Notes under the pieces: model-generated
The model's database searches: none
Seen by the model: only the letters and a program-made list of their open reading frames with translations
What the model was told of the DNA's origin: nothing
Shown here: in pieces, positions 35,303 to 44,400 of the stretch
How the letters are laid out: each line of letters begins with the position of its first letter
How positions within the stretch are numbered: position 1 is the first letter of the stretch
Made by a program: the position numbers and the translations under genes
Assembly (NCBI GenBank): GCA_016432585.1
Contig: CP066696.1
Span: 452,113-516,112 of the forward strand
Length of the DNA stretch: 64,000 nt
Direction: 5' to 3'
DNA from: Candidatus Saccharibacteria bacterium
GTDB taxonomy: Bacteria > Patescibacteriota > Saccharimonadia > Saccharimonadales > Saccharimonadaceae

Positions 35303-35560
35303 CTATTTTTTGTACGGCTGCATGTACTGTATGGTGTTGTTCATGTCGATTTGGTCGTAGATTTTTTGAACCTTAACGTTAAGATCGATAACCCATATAC
35401 CAAGCGCAAGTACCAGCGCACAGAGAATAAGCCAGTAGGCTGTTTGGTAGGTGAACTTAAAGGTAAAGAATGAAGGCTGAATGGCAGCGGTCTTTTTAGA
35501 TTGCTTCTTTGGTGCGGCTTTCGCCGTTTTTACTGTCGCTTTACTTTTGGTCGTTGCCAT
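35303..35560 (-). CDS. Small single-pass membrane protein, Lys-rich N-terminus
   Basis: Not recognised. The 85-aa product has a Lys/Ala-rich cytoplasmic N-terminus (KTAKAAPKKQSKKTAA), one membrane segment (TAYWLILCALVLALGIWVI) and a short outer tail ending MQPYKK. AAGGAG precedes the ATG on the minus strand. It is divergent from another small membrane-protein gene. Confidence 0.65.
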   Translation of the reverse strand: MATTKSKATVKTAKAAPKKQSKKTAAIQPSFFTFKFTYQTAYWLILCALVLALGIWVIDLNVKVQKIYDQIDMNNTIQYMQPYKK

Positions 35561-35662
35561 TTTCTAGCTCCTTAGATGATTGTCATTACTATGTATTATG
35601 GCGGACTGGGCAAATTAGCGCAAGCTGGAATTGTGGTTATGGTTCTGGTATACTTTTTCGTA

Positions 35663-35995
35663 ATGGCTCAGCAAAAACAAAAAAGACCACGAACATATGC
35701 CCGAAACAGAGCAGCGGCAGTTAGTCGCCGAGGATACGAGAAAGTATTCGAGTCTGACGGCACGTATTTTCTTAAGCTTGTCGTGTTTGTTCTGCTGGGA
35801 ACGTTTTGGATAAAGTTCCAATACCCAATTACCTGGCTCGGCATGCCGCTGAGTGCTATTCCTGCTGGTTTTCTTGTCGGGCTTATTCTGGTAAATCGCT
35901 TCGAAAAAATCCAACTTGACCGTAAAATCTGGTATGCGATTCTTATTGTCGTGACGATAATCTGCTACTTTGTGCCGGCCGGAGTCCTTGTTTAA
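35663..35995 (+). CDS. Membrane protein, about 110 aa
   Basis: Not recognised. After a basic N-terminus (MAQQKQKRPRTYARNRAAA) there are three hydrophobic segments (FLKLVVFVLLGTFWIKF, GMPLSAIPAGFLVGLILV and WYAILIVVTIICYFV). A longer frame from an ATG at 35576 is open, but a TGG-TATACT extended -10 box (35646-35654) lies inside it and ends 8 bases before the ATG chosen here. Confidence 0.6.
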   Translation: MAQQKQKRPRTYARNRAAAVSRRGYEKVFESDGTYFLKLVVFVLLGTFWIKFQYPITWLGMPLSAIPAGFLVGLILVNRFEKIQLDRKIWYAILIVVTIICYFVPAGVLV

Positions 35996-36023
35996 CAACA
36001 TCAGTTTTACCACTGGTAAATTA

Positions 36024-36052
36024 TTGACTCCTAGGGGTAAGTGTGCTATATT
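36024..36052 (+). promoter_or_regulatory. Promoter of the rplC ribosomal-protein operon
   Basis: TTGACT, 17 bases, TATATT; predicted transcription start near 36059. Confidence 0.7.
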
Positions 36053-36083
36053 AGCTAGGTAACTTATTACGTAATAACAACTC

Positions 36084-36137
36084 ATTCTTGGTGAATTGGT
36101 AGGTCTACCTCGGTAGAAACCCCCAGCCACCAAGAAT
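36084..36137 (+). promoter_or_regulatory. Structured leader of the rplC operon
   Basis: ATTCTTGGTG (36084-36093) is perfectly complementary to CACCAAGAAT (36128-36137), closing a 54-base element with an internal GGTA-GGTC-TACC hairpin, 22 bases before rplC. It may be a ribosomal-protein autoregulatory site. Confidence 0.5.
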
Positions 36138-36159
36138 TTTAAGTGGGAGCAAGAGGGCA

Positions 36160-36774
36160 ATGAAAGCACTTCTCGGTACCAAAATTGGTATGACCCAAAT
36201 CATCAGCGAGAGCGGCGCGGCTATTCCAGTCACGCTTATTCAAGCTGGCCCCGTGACTGTGACTCAAGTCAAGTCCGTCGATATCGACGGCTACAACGCA
36301 GTCCAGGTGGCATATGGTGAGGGTAAGAACTTGAGCAAGGCCGTTGCTGGACACACAAGTCCAGCCAAAGTGACCCCGAAACACATTCGGGAATTTCGTG
36401 TTGAAGAACTACCAGAAGGCCTCTCGGTAGGAAGCACGATCGACGTAACAACCTTTAACTTGGGTGACATCGTAGATGCAACCGGTACAAGTAAAGGTAA
36501 GGGTTTTGCCGGTACGGTAAAACGCCACAACTTTAATACCAGCAAAAAGACTCACGGTGGTAACGGAAACGTTCGTAAGCCGGGTTCTATCGGATCAATG
36601 TATCCTCAGAAAGTCTTTAAGGGTAAGCGAATGGCCGGCCGAATGGGTGCCGACCGCGTAACCGTAAAAAACCTTGAGGTTGCTTACGTTGACGCTAGCA
36701 ACAACCTTATCGGCCTAAAGGGTGCAGTTCCTGGTCCTAAGAAGGGTCTGATTATTATCGGAGGGAAGGCATAA
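36160..36774 (+). CDS. rplC: 50S ribosomal protein L3
   Basis: 204 aa; first gene of the main cluster. LGTKIGMTQII at the start and VKRHNFNTSKKTHGGNGN and GSIGSMYPQKVFKGKRMAG in the peptidyl-transferase-proximal loop identify it. Overlaps rplD by one base. Confidence 0.97.
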   Translation: MKALLGTKIGMTQIISESGAAIPVTLIQAGPVTVTQVKSVDIDGYNAVQVAYGEGKNLSKAVAGHTSPAKVTPKHIREFRVEELPEGLSVGSTIDVTTFNLGDIVDATGTSKGKGFAGTVKRHNFNTSKKTHGGNGNVRKPGSIGSMYPQKVFKGKRMAGRMGADRVTVKNLEVAYVDASNNLIGLKGAVPGPKKGLIIIGGKA

Positions 36775-37394
36775 TGGCTGAGACTACTAAACCAGCAGCA
36801 GCTAAGACTGCTTTGCCGAAGGAAGTATTTGCAGTAGAGGTTCCAAACCACGAACTGCTAAAGCTTGCTTACGACTCGTTCCTTGCGAACAACCGTCTTG
36901 CAAGCGCAACCACAAAACAGCGCGGCGAAGTTCGCGGTGGTGGTAAAAAGCCATGGAAACAGAAGGGTACTGGTCGCGCACGATTTGGTTCGAGCCGAAA
37001 CCCAATCTGGCGTGGTGGTGGTGTCGTATTCGGGCCTCGCGGCAACGAAAACTACACGAAAAAGATCAGCACAACCAGCAAGCGCGTGGCTCTTCGCCAA
37101 GCACTTACATTGGCAGAACAAGCTGGCAAGATCGTCGTAAAAGACTTCAAGCCTGCTGGTAAAACTGTCGAGACTGTGAAGTTCCTCGAAGACAACAAGC
37201 TTGACCGCAAGGTTTTGATGGTTGTCGACGTTAAGACTCCAGAGCTGATCCGTGCAACCGCAAACCTTCAGAACGTCCTGCTTGTCAGCAGCATGTACCT
37301 GAGCGTCTACTACATCCTTAACGCAGACAAGATTGTTCTTTCGACTAAATCAGTTGAAACGATCAAGAACTGGCTAGCGAAGGAGGAGGCGTAA
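36774..37394 (+). CDS. rplD: 50S ribosomal protein L4
   Basis: 206 aa. The extended loop KQRGEVRGGGKKPWKQKGTG plus RFGSSRNPIWRGGGVVFGP is diagnostic. In E. coli L4 autoregulates this operon; the leader hairpin upstream of rplC would be the place to look here. Confidence 0.96.
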   Translation: MAETTKPAAAKTALPKEVFAVEVPNHELLKLAYDSFLANNRLASATTKQRGEVRGGGKKPWKQKGTGRARFGSSRNPIWRGGGVVFGPRGNENYTKKISTTSKRVALRQALTLAEQAGKIVVKDFKPAGKTVETVKFLEDNKLDRKVLMVVDVKTPELIRATANLQNVLLVSSMYLSVYYILNADKIVLSTKSVETIKNWLAKEEA

Positions 37395-37395
37395 C

Positions 37396-37713
37396 ATGAC
37401 TACTATGATTAGCGTTATCCCACGCGCGACTGAAAAGGCCTACGCACAGTCGCAAAACAATGTTTACGTATTTAATGTTCCACTTACCGCAAACAAGAAA
37501 CAAATTGTTGCCGCAGTGGAAACCCAATTTGAAGTAAAAGTAACTGGAATCAAGACTCTGGTACAAAGCGGTAAAGCCGTACGCTTTAGCAAAGGCAAGA
37601 ACCGTCACCCAGGTACAACGACTCGTAAAGACTCTAAAAAAGCTTACGTGACGCTTGCCACTGGCGACAGTATCAAAGTATTTGATCAGCCAGCAGAAGA
37701 GGAGAAGAAGTAA
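37396..37713 (+). CDS. rplW: 50S ribosomal protein L23
   Basis: 105 aa. IPRATEKAYAQSQNNVYVFN and KQIVAAVETQFEVKVTGIKT are typical; it forms part of the exit-tunnel rim where trigger factor docks. GAGGAGG precedes the start. Confidence 0.95.
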   Translation: MTTMISVIPRATEKAYAQSQNNVYVFNVPLTANKKQIVAAVETQFEVKVTGIKTLVQSGKAVRFSKGKNRHPGTTTRKDSKKAYVTLATGDSIKVFDQPAEEEKK

Positions 37714-38552
37714 TGCCAATTAAAGCTTACAATCCTACTACTCCTGCACGCCGCGGTATGACTACCGAGGACTACAGTGAAATTACTACCCGCAAGCCGC
37801 TAAAAAGCCTTATCAAGAGCAAAAAGCAAAATGCAGGTCGTAACAACACTGGTCGTATCACCGTTCGTCACCGTGGTGGCGGTGTAAAACGTCACTACCG
37901 TCTTGTTAACCACAAGCTTGCTCCAGGCCTTACTGTTACGGTTGAAGAGATCGAATACGATCCAAACCGTTCAGCACGTATTGCCCGCGTAAAAGATCAG
38001 CACGGTCTGTACCACTACATTCTTGCTGATACGCAAATGACAAAGGGTAAAGTTATCGTTAGTGGCGAAGACGCTCCTATCGAAAGCTCAAACCGTATGC
38101 CACTAAGCAAGATCCCTGTAGGTACACAAATCTACGCAATCGAAATCTACCCAGGTAAGGGTGCGCAGATGGTACGTTCAGCTGGCGTAAAAGCACAGCT
38201 TATGGCTAAAGAAGGTGACTACGCCCAGGTGCGTATGCCATCTGGCGAAGTTCGCCGCTTCCGTTTGGAAGTAACGGCAGCTATCGGTGTTGTCGGCAAC
38301 GTTCAGCACCAAAACGTTAAGATCGGTTCTGCTGGTCGCAACCGTCGTAAGGGTATTCGCCCATCTGTTCGTGGTATCGCCATGAACGCTGTCGATCACC
38401 CACACGGTGGTGGTGACGGTGGTGCTCACGGTGTGGGCCGTACGCCAAAGACTCCATGGGGTCAGTTGACACTCGGTTACCGTACTCGCCGCCGCAAAGA
38501 CGTCAGCAAGTTAATTGTAAAGAGTCGCCATGAAGGAAAGAGGAAGAAGTAG
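37713..38552 (+). CDS. rplB: 50S ribosomal protein L2
   Basis: 279 aa, full length. NNTGRITVRHRGGGVKRHYR near the N-terminus and HPHGGGDGGAHGVGRTPKTP near the catalytic centre, keeping the essential HPHGGG histidines. Confidence 0.97.
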   Translation: MPIKAYNPTTPARRGMTTEDYSEITTRKPLKSLIKSKKQNAGRNNTGRITVRHRGGGVKRHYRLVNHKLAPGLTVTVEEIEYDPNRSARIARVKDQHGLYHYILADTQMTKGKVIVSGEDAPIESSNRMPLSKIPVGTQIYAIEIYPGKGAQMVRSAGVKAQLMAKEGDYAQVRMPSGEVRRFRLEVTAAIGVVGNVQHQNVKIGSAGRNRRKGIRPSVRGIAMNAVDHPHGGGDGGAHGVGRTPKTPWGQLTLGYRTRRRKDVSKLIVKSRHEGKRKK

Positions 38553-38555
38553 TCT

Positions 38556-38822
38556 ATGAGTCGTTCACTCAAAAAAGGCCCATTCATCGATTTCAAGCTC
38601 GCCAAGAAAGTGGCGGCCTTGACTCCCGATGACCGAACCATCATCAAGACTTGGGCTCGTGCAAGCACGATCACCCCAGATATGGTAGGCCGAACGATCG
38701 CTGTTCACAACGGTCGTGTACACGTTCCTGTACTTGTCTCGGAAAACATGGTTGGACACAAACTCGGTGAGTTTAGCCCAACACGCAAGTTCCGCAAGCA
38801 CGGTGGAAAGGATAAGAAGTAA
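38556..38822 (+). CDS. rpsS: 30S ribosomal protein S19
   Basis: 88 aa. [39 protein letters not shown] and [16 protein letters not shown] are diagnostic. Confidence 0.97.
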   Translation: MSRSLKKGPFIDFKLAKKVAALTPDDRTIIKTWARASTITPDMVGRTIAVHNGRVHVPVLVSENMVGHKLGEFSPTRKFRKHGGKDKK

Positions 38823-39226
38823 TGGCACAGCAATATACAGTTCGTTCATATGCTAAGGGCGTCGATCAGACACCTCGCAAAGTCGCACTTGTTGCTGGTC
38901 TTGTACGAGGCCGCAGCGTCGCTGATGCGCTTGTTATCCTTGAGCACGTTCCAAAGCGCGCTGCAATGCCTGTTAAAAAAGCTATTGCCAGTGCTGCTGC
39001 AAACGCAACCAACAACCATAACCTCGACGGTAAAACACTAGAGATTACAACTCTTAGCGTTACTGCCGGCCCACGCCTTAAAAGGTTTAAGCCAGCAAGC
39101 CGTGGCCGCGCACTTCCTTTTGAAAAGAAGAGCAGCCATATCTTGGTTGAGGTAACAGGTGGCGAAAAACCTAAGAAGCCAGCAGCTGCCAAAGCTACTG
39201 ACACACCTGCGAAGGAGACCAACTAA
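38822..39226 (+). CDS. rplV: 50S ribosomal protein L22
   Basis: 134 aa. TPRKVALVAGLVRGRSVADA and the tunnel hairpin region GPRLKRFKPASRGRALPFEK with HILVEVTG. A C-terminal Lys/Ala-rich extension (KPKKPAAAKATDTPAKETN) is longer than in E. coli. One-base overlaps on both sides. Confidence 0.96.
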   Translation: MAQQYTVRSYAKGVDQTPRKVALVAGLVRGRSVADALVILEHVPKRAAMPVKKAIASAAANATNNHNLDGKTLEITTLSVTAGPRLKRFKPASRGRALPFEKKSSHILVEVTGGEKPKKPAAAKATDTPAKETN

Positions 39227-39861
39227 TGGGACAAAAAGTTAACCCTATTAGCTTCCGTCTGCAAGTTCACAAGAACTGGGATTCACGCTGGTTTGCAGGC
39301 AAAAGAGATTTTGCCAAGTGGCTTTCGGAAGACATTCGAATCCGCGAACTGATCGAAAGTAAGTTCGCATCACGCCCAACAATCAATCGTATCGAGATTG
39401 AACGTTCGGCAAACCTCATTACTATTACTATTCACACGGCAAAAGCTGGTGTTGTGATTGGTCGTGGTGGTGCAGGCGTTACAGAACTTAAGGCCCAGAT
39501 CGAAAAGATTGCCAGCCTTCCAGTTCGTATCAACATTGAAGAAGTAAAGCGCCCAGAACTTGCTGCCAAGCTTGTTGCCGAGAATATCGCTCGCCAACTA
39601 GAACGCCGCATCAACTTCCGCCGCGCTACTAAAATGACCGCCCAAAGCACAATGAACGCTGGCGCCAAAGGTATTCGTATCGAGGTTGCTGGTCGTTTGA
39701 ACAACGCTGAAATGGCTCGTCGCGAAAAAGTAATCGAAGGCTCAGTGCCACTTCACACGCTTCGTGCTGATATCGATTTCCATAGCGCACGCGCTCAGAC
39801 CCCAGCCGGAATCATTGGTGTAAAGGTATGGATCTACAAGGGTGAAAGGATTGATCGATAA
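39226..39861 (+). CDS. rpsC: 30S ribosomal protein S3
   Basis: 211 aa. [19 protein letters not shown], the KH domain motif [20 protein letters not shown] and [11 protein letters not shown] at the C-terminus. Confidence 0.97.
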   Translation: MGQKVNPISFRLQVHKNWDSRWFAGKRDFAKWLSEDIRIRELIESKFASRPTINRIEIERSANLITITIHTAKAGVVIGRGGAGVTELKAQIEKIASLPVRINIEEVKRPELAAKLVAENIARQLERRINFRRATKMTAQSTMNAGAKGIRIEVAGRLNNAEMARREKVIEGSVPLHTLRADIDFHSARAQTPAGIIGVKVWIYKGERIDR

Positions 39862-40274
39862 TGCTACTTCCTAAGAAAACTAAATATCGAAAAGTCCGCA
39901 AAGGTAAGAACGAGGGTATTGCTACCCGCGGTAATTACGTTGCCTTTGGTGATTACGGCCTGCAGTCACAGGACAACAACGACATTACGTCACGCCAGAT
40001 CGAGGCATCTCGTCAGGCAATGACCCGCCACATCAAACGTGGTGGTAAAATCTGGATCCGTATCTTCCCTCACACACCTCGTACGCGCAAGCCACAAGAT
40101 GTGAAAATGGGTAGCGGTAAGGGTAACCCTGAGTTCTTCGTCGCTAAAGTAAAGGCTGGAACTATCCTGTTTGAAATGAAGGGTGTTGACGAAGCAGTTG
40201 CACGCGAGGCTATGCGTCTTGCTGCACACAAACTTCCTGTTAAGACCAAATTCATCGTAAGGGAGCAAAGCTAA
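39861..40274 (+). CDS. rplP: 50S ribosomal protein L16
   Basis: 137 aa. [19 protein letters not shown], a [18 protein letters not shown] block and [17 protein letters not shown]. The Arg before MGSGKG that is hydroxylated in E. coli (RMGKGKG) is Lys here. Confidence 0.96.
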   Translation: MLLPKKTKYRKVRKGKNEGIATRGNYVAFGDYGLQSQDNNDITSRQIEASRQAMTRHIKRGGKIWIRIFPHTPRTRKPQDVKMGSGKGNPEFFVAKVKAGTILFEMKGVDEAVAREAMRLAAHKLPVKTKFIVREQS

Positions 40275-40513
40275 TGGCTGACAAGAAATCAACCGTCAAG
40301 AAGACGACAAAGGCTGCAACCGAAGTGAAAACTATCGAACAGCTAAACGTCGAACTTGCTGCAAAGCAAGCTGATCTTCTTGAAGCACGACGTGGTCACG
40401 CGGCTGGCGAACTTGCCAACCCACGTGTACTGACAAGTACCAAGAAAGAAATCGCGCGCCTTCACACTGCCATCCGAGCAGCCGAGCTGGCAACCGAAAA
40501 GGAGAGTAAATAA
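40274..40513 (+). CDS. rpmC: 50S ribosomal protein L29
   Basis: 79 aa; a two-helix protein. TIEQLNVELAAKQADLLEAR and ANPRVLTSTKKEIARLHTAI match the family. The N-terminal Lys/Thr extension (ADKKSTVKKTTKAATE) is additional. Confidence 0.92.
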   Translation: MADKKSTVKKTTKAATEVKTIEQLNVELAAKQADLLEARRGHAAGELANPRVLTSTKKEIARLHTAIRAAELATEKESK

Positions 40514-40514
40514 T

Positions 40515-40793
40515 ATGGCCAAGACATTGACCGGTATCGTGACTTCGGACGTCGCGAACAAGACCATCACCGTCACTGTAACTAGTCGTGAAACGCATCC
40601 TATTTATGGCAAGCAGTACACTGTGAACCGCAAGTACGCTGCACACGATGAAAACAATGAAGCGAAAAAAGGCGACGAAGTCGTTATTCGCGAAACACGT
40701 CCTGTTTCAAAGCGCAAAGCATTTACGCTCGACCGCATTCTTGAAAAATCACGTGGTTCAATCGAACTAAAAGACGAGGCTGAGGTTAAGTAA
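40515..40793 (+). CDS. rpsQ: 30S ribosomal protein S17
   Basis: 92 aa. [39 protein letters not shown] and [18 protein letters not shown] are diagnostic. Confidence 0.96.
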   Translation: MAKTLTGIVTSDVANKTITVTVTSRETHPIYGKQYTVNRKYAAHDENNEAKKGDEVVIRETRPVSKRKAFTLDRILEKSRGSIELKDEAEVK

Positions 40794-40794
40794 T

Positions 40795-41163
40795 ATGATC
40801 CAGCAAGAAACTCGTCTTAAAGTAACCGACAACTCGGGCGCAAAGGAAATCCTTTGTATTCGCGTTCTCGGTGGTACGGGCCGCCGCTACGCCCGCGTTG
40901 GTGACGTTATCGTCGCCTCTGTAAAGACAGCGAACCCAACTGGTAACGTAAAGCGTAAATCTGTCGTTAAGGCTGTTATTGTTCGTACCCGCGACCAAAT
41001 TCAGCGTAAAGACGGCAGCACTATCTGCTTCGACGACAACGCCGCAGTTATTATCGGCGACGACAAAAACCCTAAGGCAACCCGTGTCTTTGGTCCTGTG
41101 CCACGTGAACTTCGTGACATGGGCTACTCAAAGATCATCAGCCTAGCACCGGAGGTACTCTAA
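40795..41163 (+). CDS. rplN: 50S ribosomal protein L14
   Basis: 122 aa. [38 protein letters not shown] and [20 protein letters not shown]. One of the few proteins in the cluster that keeps cysteines (two). Confidence 0.97.
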   Translation: MIQQETRLKVTDNSGAKEILCIRVLGGTGRRYARVGDVIVASVKTANPTGNVKRKSVVKAVIVRTRDQIQRKDGSTICFDDNAAVIIGDDKNPKATRVFGPVPRELRDMGYSKIISLAPEVL

Positions 41164-41164
41164 A

Positions 41165-41488
41165 ATGGCACGACGTATTCAAAAAGACGATCTTGTTAAG
41201 ATTATCTCGGGTGACAAAAAGGGAACAACTGGCAAGGTAGTTCGTGTTCTTTCTAAAAAGAACGCTGTCCTTGTTGAGGGTGTTGGTACAAAGCACCGTC
41301 ACGTTAAACCATCTCAGCTTAACCCACGTGGTGGCAGCAAAGACATTCATGTCGCAACGCCTATTCACAAGGTTGCCCTAGTGGTTGACGAAAAGACCAG
41401 CAAGACTAGCCGTATTGGCTACACTAAAAACGCTGACGGCACTAAGGTTCGCCTAGCCCGCCAAGCAAAGAATAAGGAGATCAAGTAA
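41165..41488 (+). CDS. rplX: 50S ribosomal protein L24
   Basis: 107 aa. KOW motif VKIISGDKKGTTGKVVRVLS and RHVKPSQLNPRGGSKDIHVA. Confidence 0.96.
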   Translation: MARRIQKDDLVKIISGDKKGTTGKVVRVLSKKNAVLVEGVGTKHRHVKPSQLNPRGGSKDIHVATPIHKVALVVDEKTSKTSRIGYTKNADGTKVRLARQAKNKEIK

Positions 41489-42072
41489 TGGCAAAAGCTT
41501 CAACAACTGCTGCCGCTGCTCCTCGCTTGAAAGCTTTGTACAAAGATCAATTTGTCAAAGAACTACAAGCCGAATTGAACCTCGGTAACGTACACCAAGT
41601 ACCAAAACTCGAGAAAATTGTGGTAAGCGTAGGTATCGGCAAGAACAAAGACGACAAGCGTCACTACGAAATTGTTCGTAACACGCTAACAAAGGTAACT
41701 GGCCAAGCGCCAGTTGACCGCATGGCTAAAAAGTCTATCGCAGGGTTCAAAATCCGCGCAGGCATGAACCGTGTTGGTATCAGCGTTACGCTTCGCGAAG
41801 CTCGTATGTACGAGTTCCTCGACCGCCTCGTTAACATCGCACTTCCTCGCGTTCGTGACTTTCATGGCGTATCGGTTAAGTTCGACAAGGGCGGAAACTA
41901 CAACCTCGGTATCACTGAACAGTCTATCTTCCCTGAACTAACGTTCGAAGAGACACAAGTACTTCACGGTCTTCAGATTACATTTGTCATCAAGAACGAA
42001 GACGCAGCTCACAGCCGTGCGCTACTTGAAAAGTTTGGCGTACCATTTGAGAAAGAAGGAGGCAAACGCTAA
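41488..42072 (+). CDS. rplE: 50S ribosomal protein L5
   Basis: 194 aa; 5S rRNA-binding. [39 protein letters not shown] and [19 protein letters not shown]. Confidence 0.97.
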   Translation: MAKASTTAAAAPRLKALYKDQFVKELQAELNLGNVHQVPKLEKIVVSVGIGKNKDDKRHYEIVRNTLTKVTGQAPVDRMAKKSIAGFKIRAGMNRVGISVTLREARMYEFLDRLVNIALPRVRDFHGVSVKFDKGGNYNLGITEQSIFPELTFEETQVLHGLQITFVIKNEDAAHSRALLEKFGVPFEKEGGKR

Positions 42073-42341
42073 TGGCTAAGAAATCTATGATCGCGCGCGA
42101 CGAAAAGCGTAAGAAAATGATCCTCAAATTTGCAGCAAAGCGTGCTGAGCTTAAAGAACTTGGCGACCTCGAGGGTCTTCAGCTTCTTCCTAAGAACAGC
42201 AGCCCAACTCGCTGGAAGAACCGCGACTTCCTTCACGGTCGTCCACGCGGTTACATGCGCCGATTCGGCCTAAACCGTATCAACTTCCGCGAAAAAGCAT
42301 CTAAGGGAGAAATCCCAGGCATCACTAAAAGTAGTTGGTAA
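42072..42341 (+). CDS. rpsN: 30S ribosomal protein S14, zinc-free form
   Basis: 89 aa. [20 protein letters not shown] and [19 protein letters not shown] identify it. It is the cysteine-free form: the CxxC...CxxC of the 61-aa zinc form is absent. No second copy is seen in the window. Confidence 0.95.
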   Translation: MAKKSMIARDEKRKKMILKFAAKRAELKELGDLEGLQLLPKNSSPTRWKNRDFLHGRPRGYMRRFGLNRINFREKASKGEIPGITKSSW

Positions 42342-42359
42342 GAAGGAAAGGAATAGAAA

Positions 42360-42761
42360 ATGTCACTACAATCAACTGACCCAATCGCCGACCTTCTTAC
42401 CCGCATACGAAACGCGGCTATGGTTGGCAAGAACGAAGTTCGTGTCCCATCAAGCAAGCTAAAGAAGGTTGTCGCCGAACAACTTGTAAAGAACAAATAC
42501 CTTACATCTGTAAAGGTTGAGGCTGGCAAGCCACGCGACACGTTGGTTATTACAATCAACAAGCCTGGCGAAAACAGCAACATCAACGAGATCAGCCGTC
42601 TTTCTAAGCCTGGACGCCGCGTGTACGTAAGTGCAAACGACATTCCACGCGTTAAAAGCGGTCGCGGCCTCGTGCTTATTAGCACTAGCAAAGGTGTTAT
42701 CACTGGACACGAAGCTACTAAGCAACGCCTTGGCGGCGAATTGCTCCTTAAGGTATACTAG
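42360..42761 (+). CDS. rpsH: 30S ribosomal protein S8
   Basis: 133 aa. TDPIADLLTRIRNAAMVGKN, the variable middle, and the C-terminal LISTSKGVITGHEATKQRLG. Confidence 0.96.
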   Translation: MSLQSTDPIADLLTRIRNAAMVGKNEVRVPSSKLKKVVAEQLVKNKYLTSVKVEAGKPRDTLVITINKPGENSNINEISRLSKPGRRVYVSANDIPRVKSGRGLVLISTSKGVITGHEATKQRLGGELLLKVY

Positions 42762-42766
42762 AAGTC

Positions 42767-42934
42767 ATGGGTGGTACTACTTCTGATACAACAACGGACG
42801 CAGTAAATACAACTACTACTGCGGCATCGGGTGATAACACCGGAGTCATCATAGCAATCGTGCTTGGTGTCCTCATGGTGGTAATCATCGCGGTTGTCGC
42901 GGCAGTCATTATCAATAAGAACAAGAAAGATTAA
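42767..42934 (+). CDS. 55-aa single-pass membrane peptide inside the spc cluster
   Basis: Not recognised and easily missed because of its size. An unbroken ATG-to-TAA frame fills the gap between rpsH and rplF. The product has a Thr/Asp-rich, probably external N-terminus (TTSDTTTDAVNTTTTAAS), one strong membrane helix of about 23 residues (VIIAIVLGVLMVVIIAVVAA) and a KNKKD cytoplasmic end, so N-out topology is expected. A TATACT box (42754-42759) lies 7 bases before the ATG with TTGGCG 18 bases further up, so it may have its own leaderless transcript. The standard spc operon has no gene here. Confidence 0.7.
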   Translation: MGGTTSDTTTDAVNTTTTAASGDNTGVIIAIVLGVLMVVIIAVVAAVIINKNKKD

Positions 42935-42942
42935 GGAACGAC

Positions 42943-43476
42943 ATGAGTCGAATCGGAAAACTACCAATTGACGTACCTGCAGGTGTGACAATCACGGTTG
43001 ATTCAGATGTTATTTCAGTCAAAGGGCCTAAAGGCGAACTGACTGTTCCACACCTGAGCGACGTAACTGTTACCCTCGAAGGTACACAAGCAATCGTTAC
43101 CCGCAAGGACGACGAGCGCATCGCGAAAGCTCAGCACGGTCTGCAGCGCGCGCTCCTTAACAACGCCGTTGTCGGTGTTACTAAGGGCTTTGAAAAGAAA
43201 CTAGAAGTAAACGGTGTCGGTTTCCGCGTAAACGGCGGCGGACAGGCGATCGAGATGAGCCTTGGCTTTTCTCACCCTGTTAAATACGAAGCTCCAACTG
43301 GCGTTACCCTGACTGTCGAAAAAATGACCATTACGGTCAACGGTATCGACAAACAGCAGGTTGGCCAGGTTGCTGCCGAAATCCGCGCGCTTAAGAAGCC
43401 TGAACCTTACAAGGGTAAGGGTATTAAATATGCCGACGAAGTGATCCTTCGAAAAGCAGGAAAGGCTGGTAAGTAA
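42943..43476 (+). CDS. rplF: 50S ribosomal protein L6
   Basis: 177 aa. MSRIGKLPIDVPAGVTITVD, LEVNGVGFRVNGGGQAIEMS and the C-terminal KKPEPYKGKGIKYADEVILR. Confidence 0.97.
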   Translation: MSRIGKLPIDVPAGVTITVDSDVISVKGPKGELTVPHLSDVTVTLEGTQAIVTRKDDERIAKAQHGLQRALLNNAVVGVTKGFEKKLEVNGVGFRVNGGGQAIEMSLGFSHPVKYEAPTGVTLTVEKMTITVNGIDKQQVGQVAAEIRALKKPEPYKGKGIKYADEVILRKAGKAGK

Positions 43477-43478
43477 TC

Positions 43479-43832
43479 ATGAGTGACTTAGCTAAGAAAC
43501 TCCTTAACAAGAGCCTACGCAAAAACCGCGTACGCAGCAAAGTAACTGGTACTGCCGAGCGTCCTCGCCTTACGGTCACTATCAGCAACAAGCACGTTAG
43601 CGCACAGATCATCGACGACACAAAGCAGCACACGCTTGCTGCCAGCACCACTGTTGGCACAAAGCAAACTGGTTCTACATCAGAGCTTGCTGCATTTGTT
43701 GGCGCTGATATCGCTAAGAAGGCAAAAAAAGCAAAGATTAATGCAGTAGTGTTTGATCGCAACGGCCGCCAGTACGCTGGTCGTCTCGCAGCGCTCGCTG
43801 ATGCTGCACGCAAGGAAGGTTTGGAGTTCTAA
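43479..43832 (+). CDS. rplR: 50S ribosomal protein L18
   Basis: 117 aa; 5S rRNA-binding. ERPRLTVTISNKHVSAQIID, and the C-terminal VVFDRNGRQYAGRLAALADA plus ARKEGLEF. Confidence 0.96.
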   Translation: MSDLAKKLLNKSLRKNRVRSKVTGTAERPRLTVTISNKHVSAQIIDDTKQHTLAASTTVGTKQTGSTSELAAFVGADIAKKAKKAKINAVVFDRNGRQYAGRLAALADAARKEGLEF

Positions 43833-43833
43833 T

Positions 43834-44400
43834 ATGGCTGAACAAGCTACTGCTACAACTCGCTCACCACGTGCTCCACGCCGCGACAACAACCGCCGCG
43901 ACGCTGCACCTGCTGAGCCAAAACAGTTCGAAGAACTGGTTATCAACATCGACCGCGTTGCGCGTGTTGTAAAGGGTGGACGACGTTTCCGCTTTAAGGC
44001 ACTTGTTGTTGTGGGCGACCGCAAAAACAAGGTTGGCGTTGGTGTATCTAAGGGTGCCGACGTTCAGGCTGCTATTGCTAAGGCTACCGAGGTTGCTAAA
44101 AAGAACATGATTACGATCCCTGTTCTTAACGACACAATCCCTCACGACGCTGAAATAAAAGTCTCTGGTGCACAGGTACTTATCAAGCCAGCAGCTCCAG
44201 GTACCGGTATTATTGCCGGCGGTGTTGTTCGCTCGATTATCGGTGTTACCGGTATCCGCAACATGCTTTCTAAGTCACTTGGTTCAACCAACAAAGTTAA
44301 CATTGCTTATGCAACGATTGACGCATTGAAGAGCCTTGTGCCTCGCGACGAGTGGTTAAACGCTCCCGCAAAGAAAGCTGCTAAGAAGGAGGACAAGTAA
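43834..44400 (+). CDS. rpsE: 30S ribosomal protein S5
   Basis: 188 aa. VVKGGRRFRFKALVVVGDRK, VGVGVSKGADVQAAIAKA and KPAAPGTGIIAGGVVRSIIG. Start taken at the ATG of MAEQATATT because the frame further upstream runs through rplR. The next gene is rplO: rpmD (L30), normally between them, is absent as in CPR bacteria generally. Confidence 0.96.
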   Translation: MAEQATATTRSPRAPRRDNNRRDAAPAEPKQFEELVINIDRVARVVKGGRRFRFKALVVVGDRKNKVGVGVSKGADVQAAIAKATEVAKKNMITIPVLNDTIPHDAEIKVSGAQVLIKPAAPGTGIIAGGVVRSIIGVTGIRNMLSKSLGSTNKVNIAYATIDALKSLVPRDEWLNAPAKKAAKKEDK

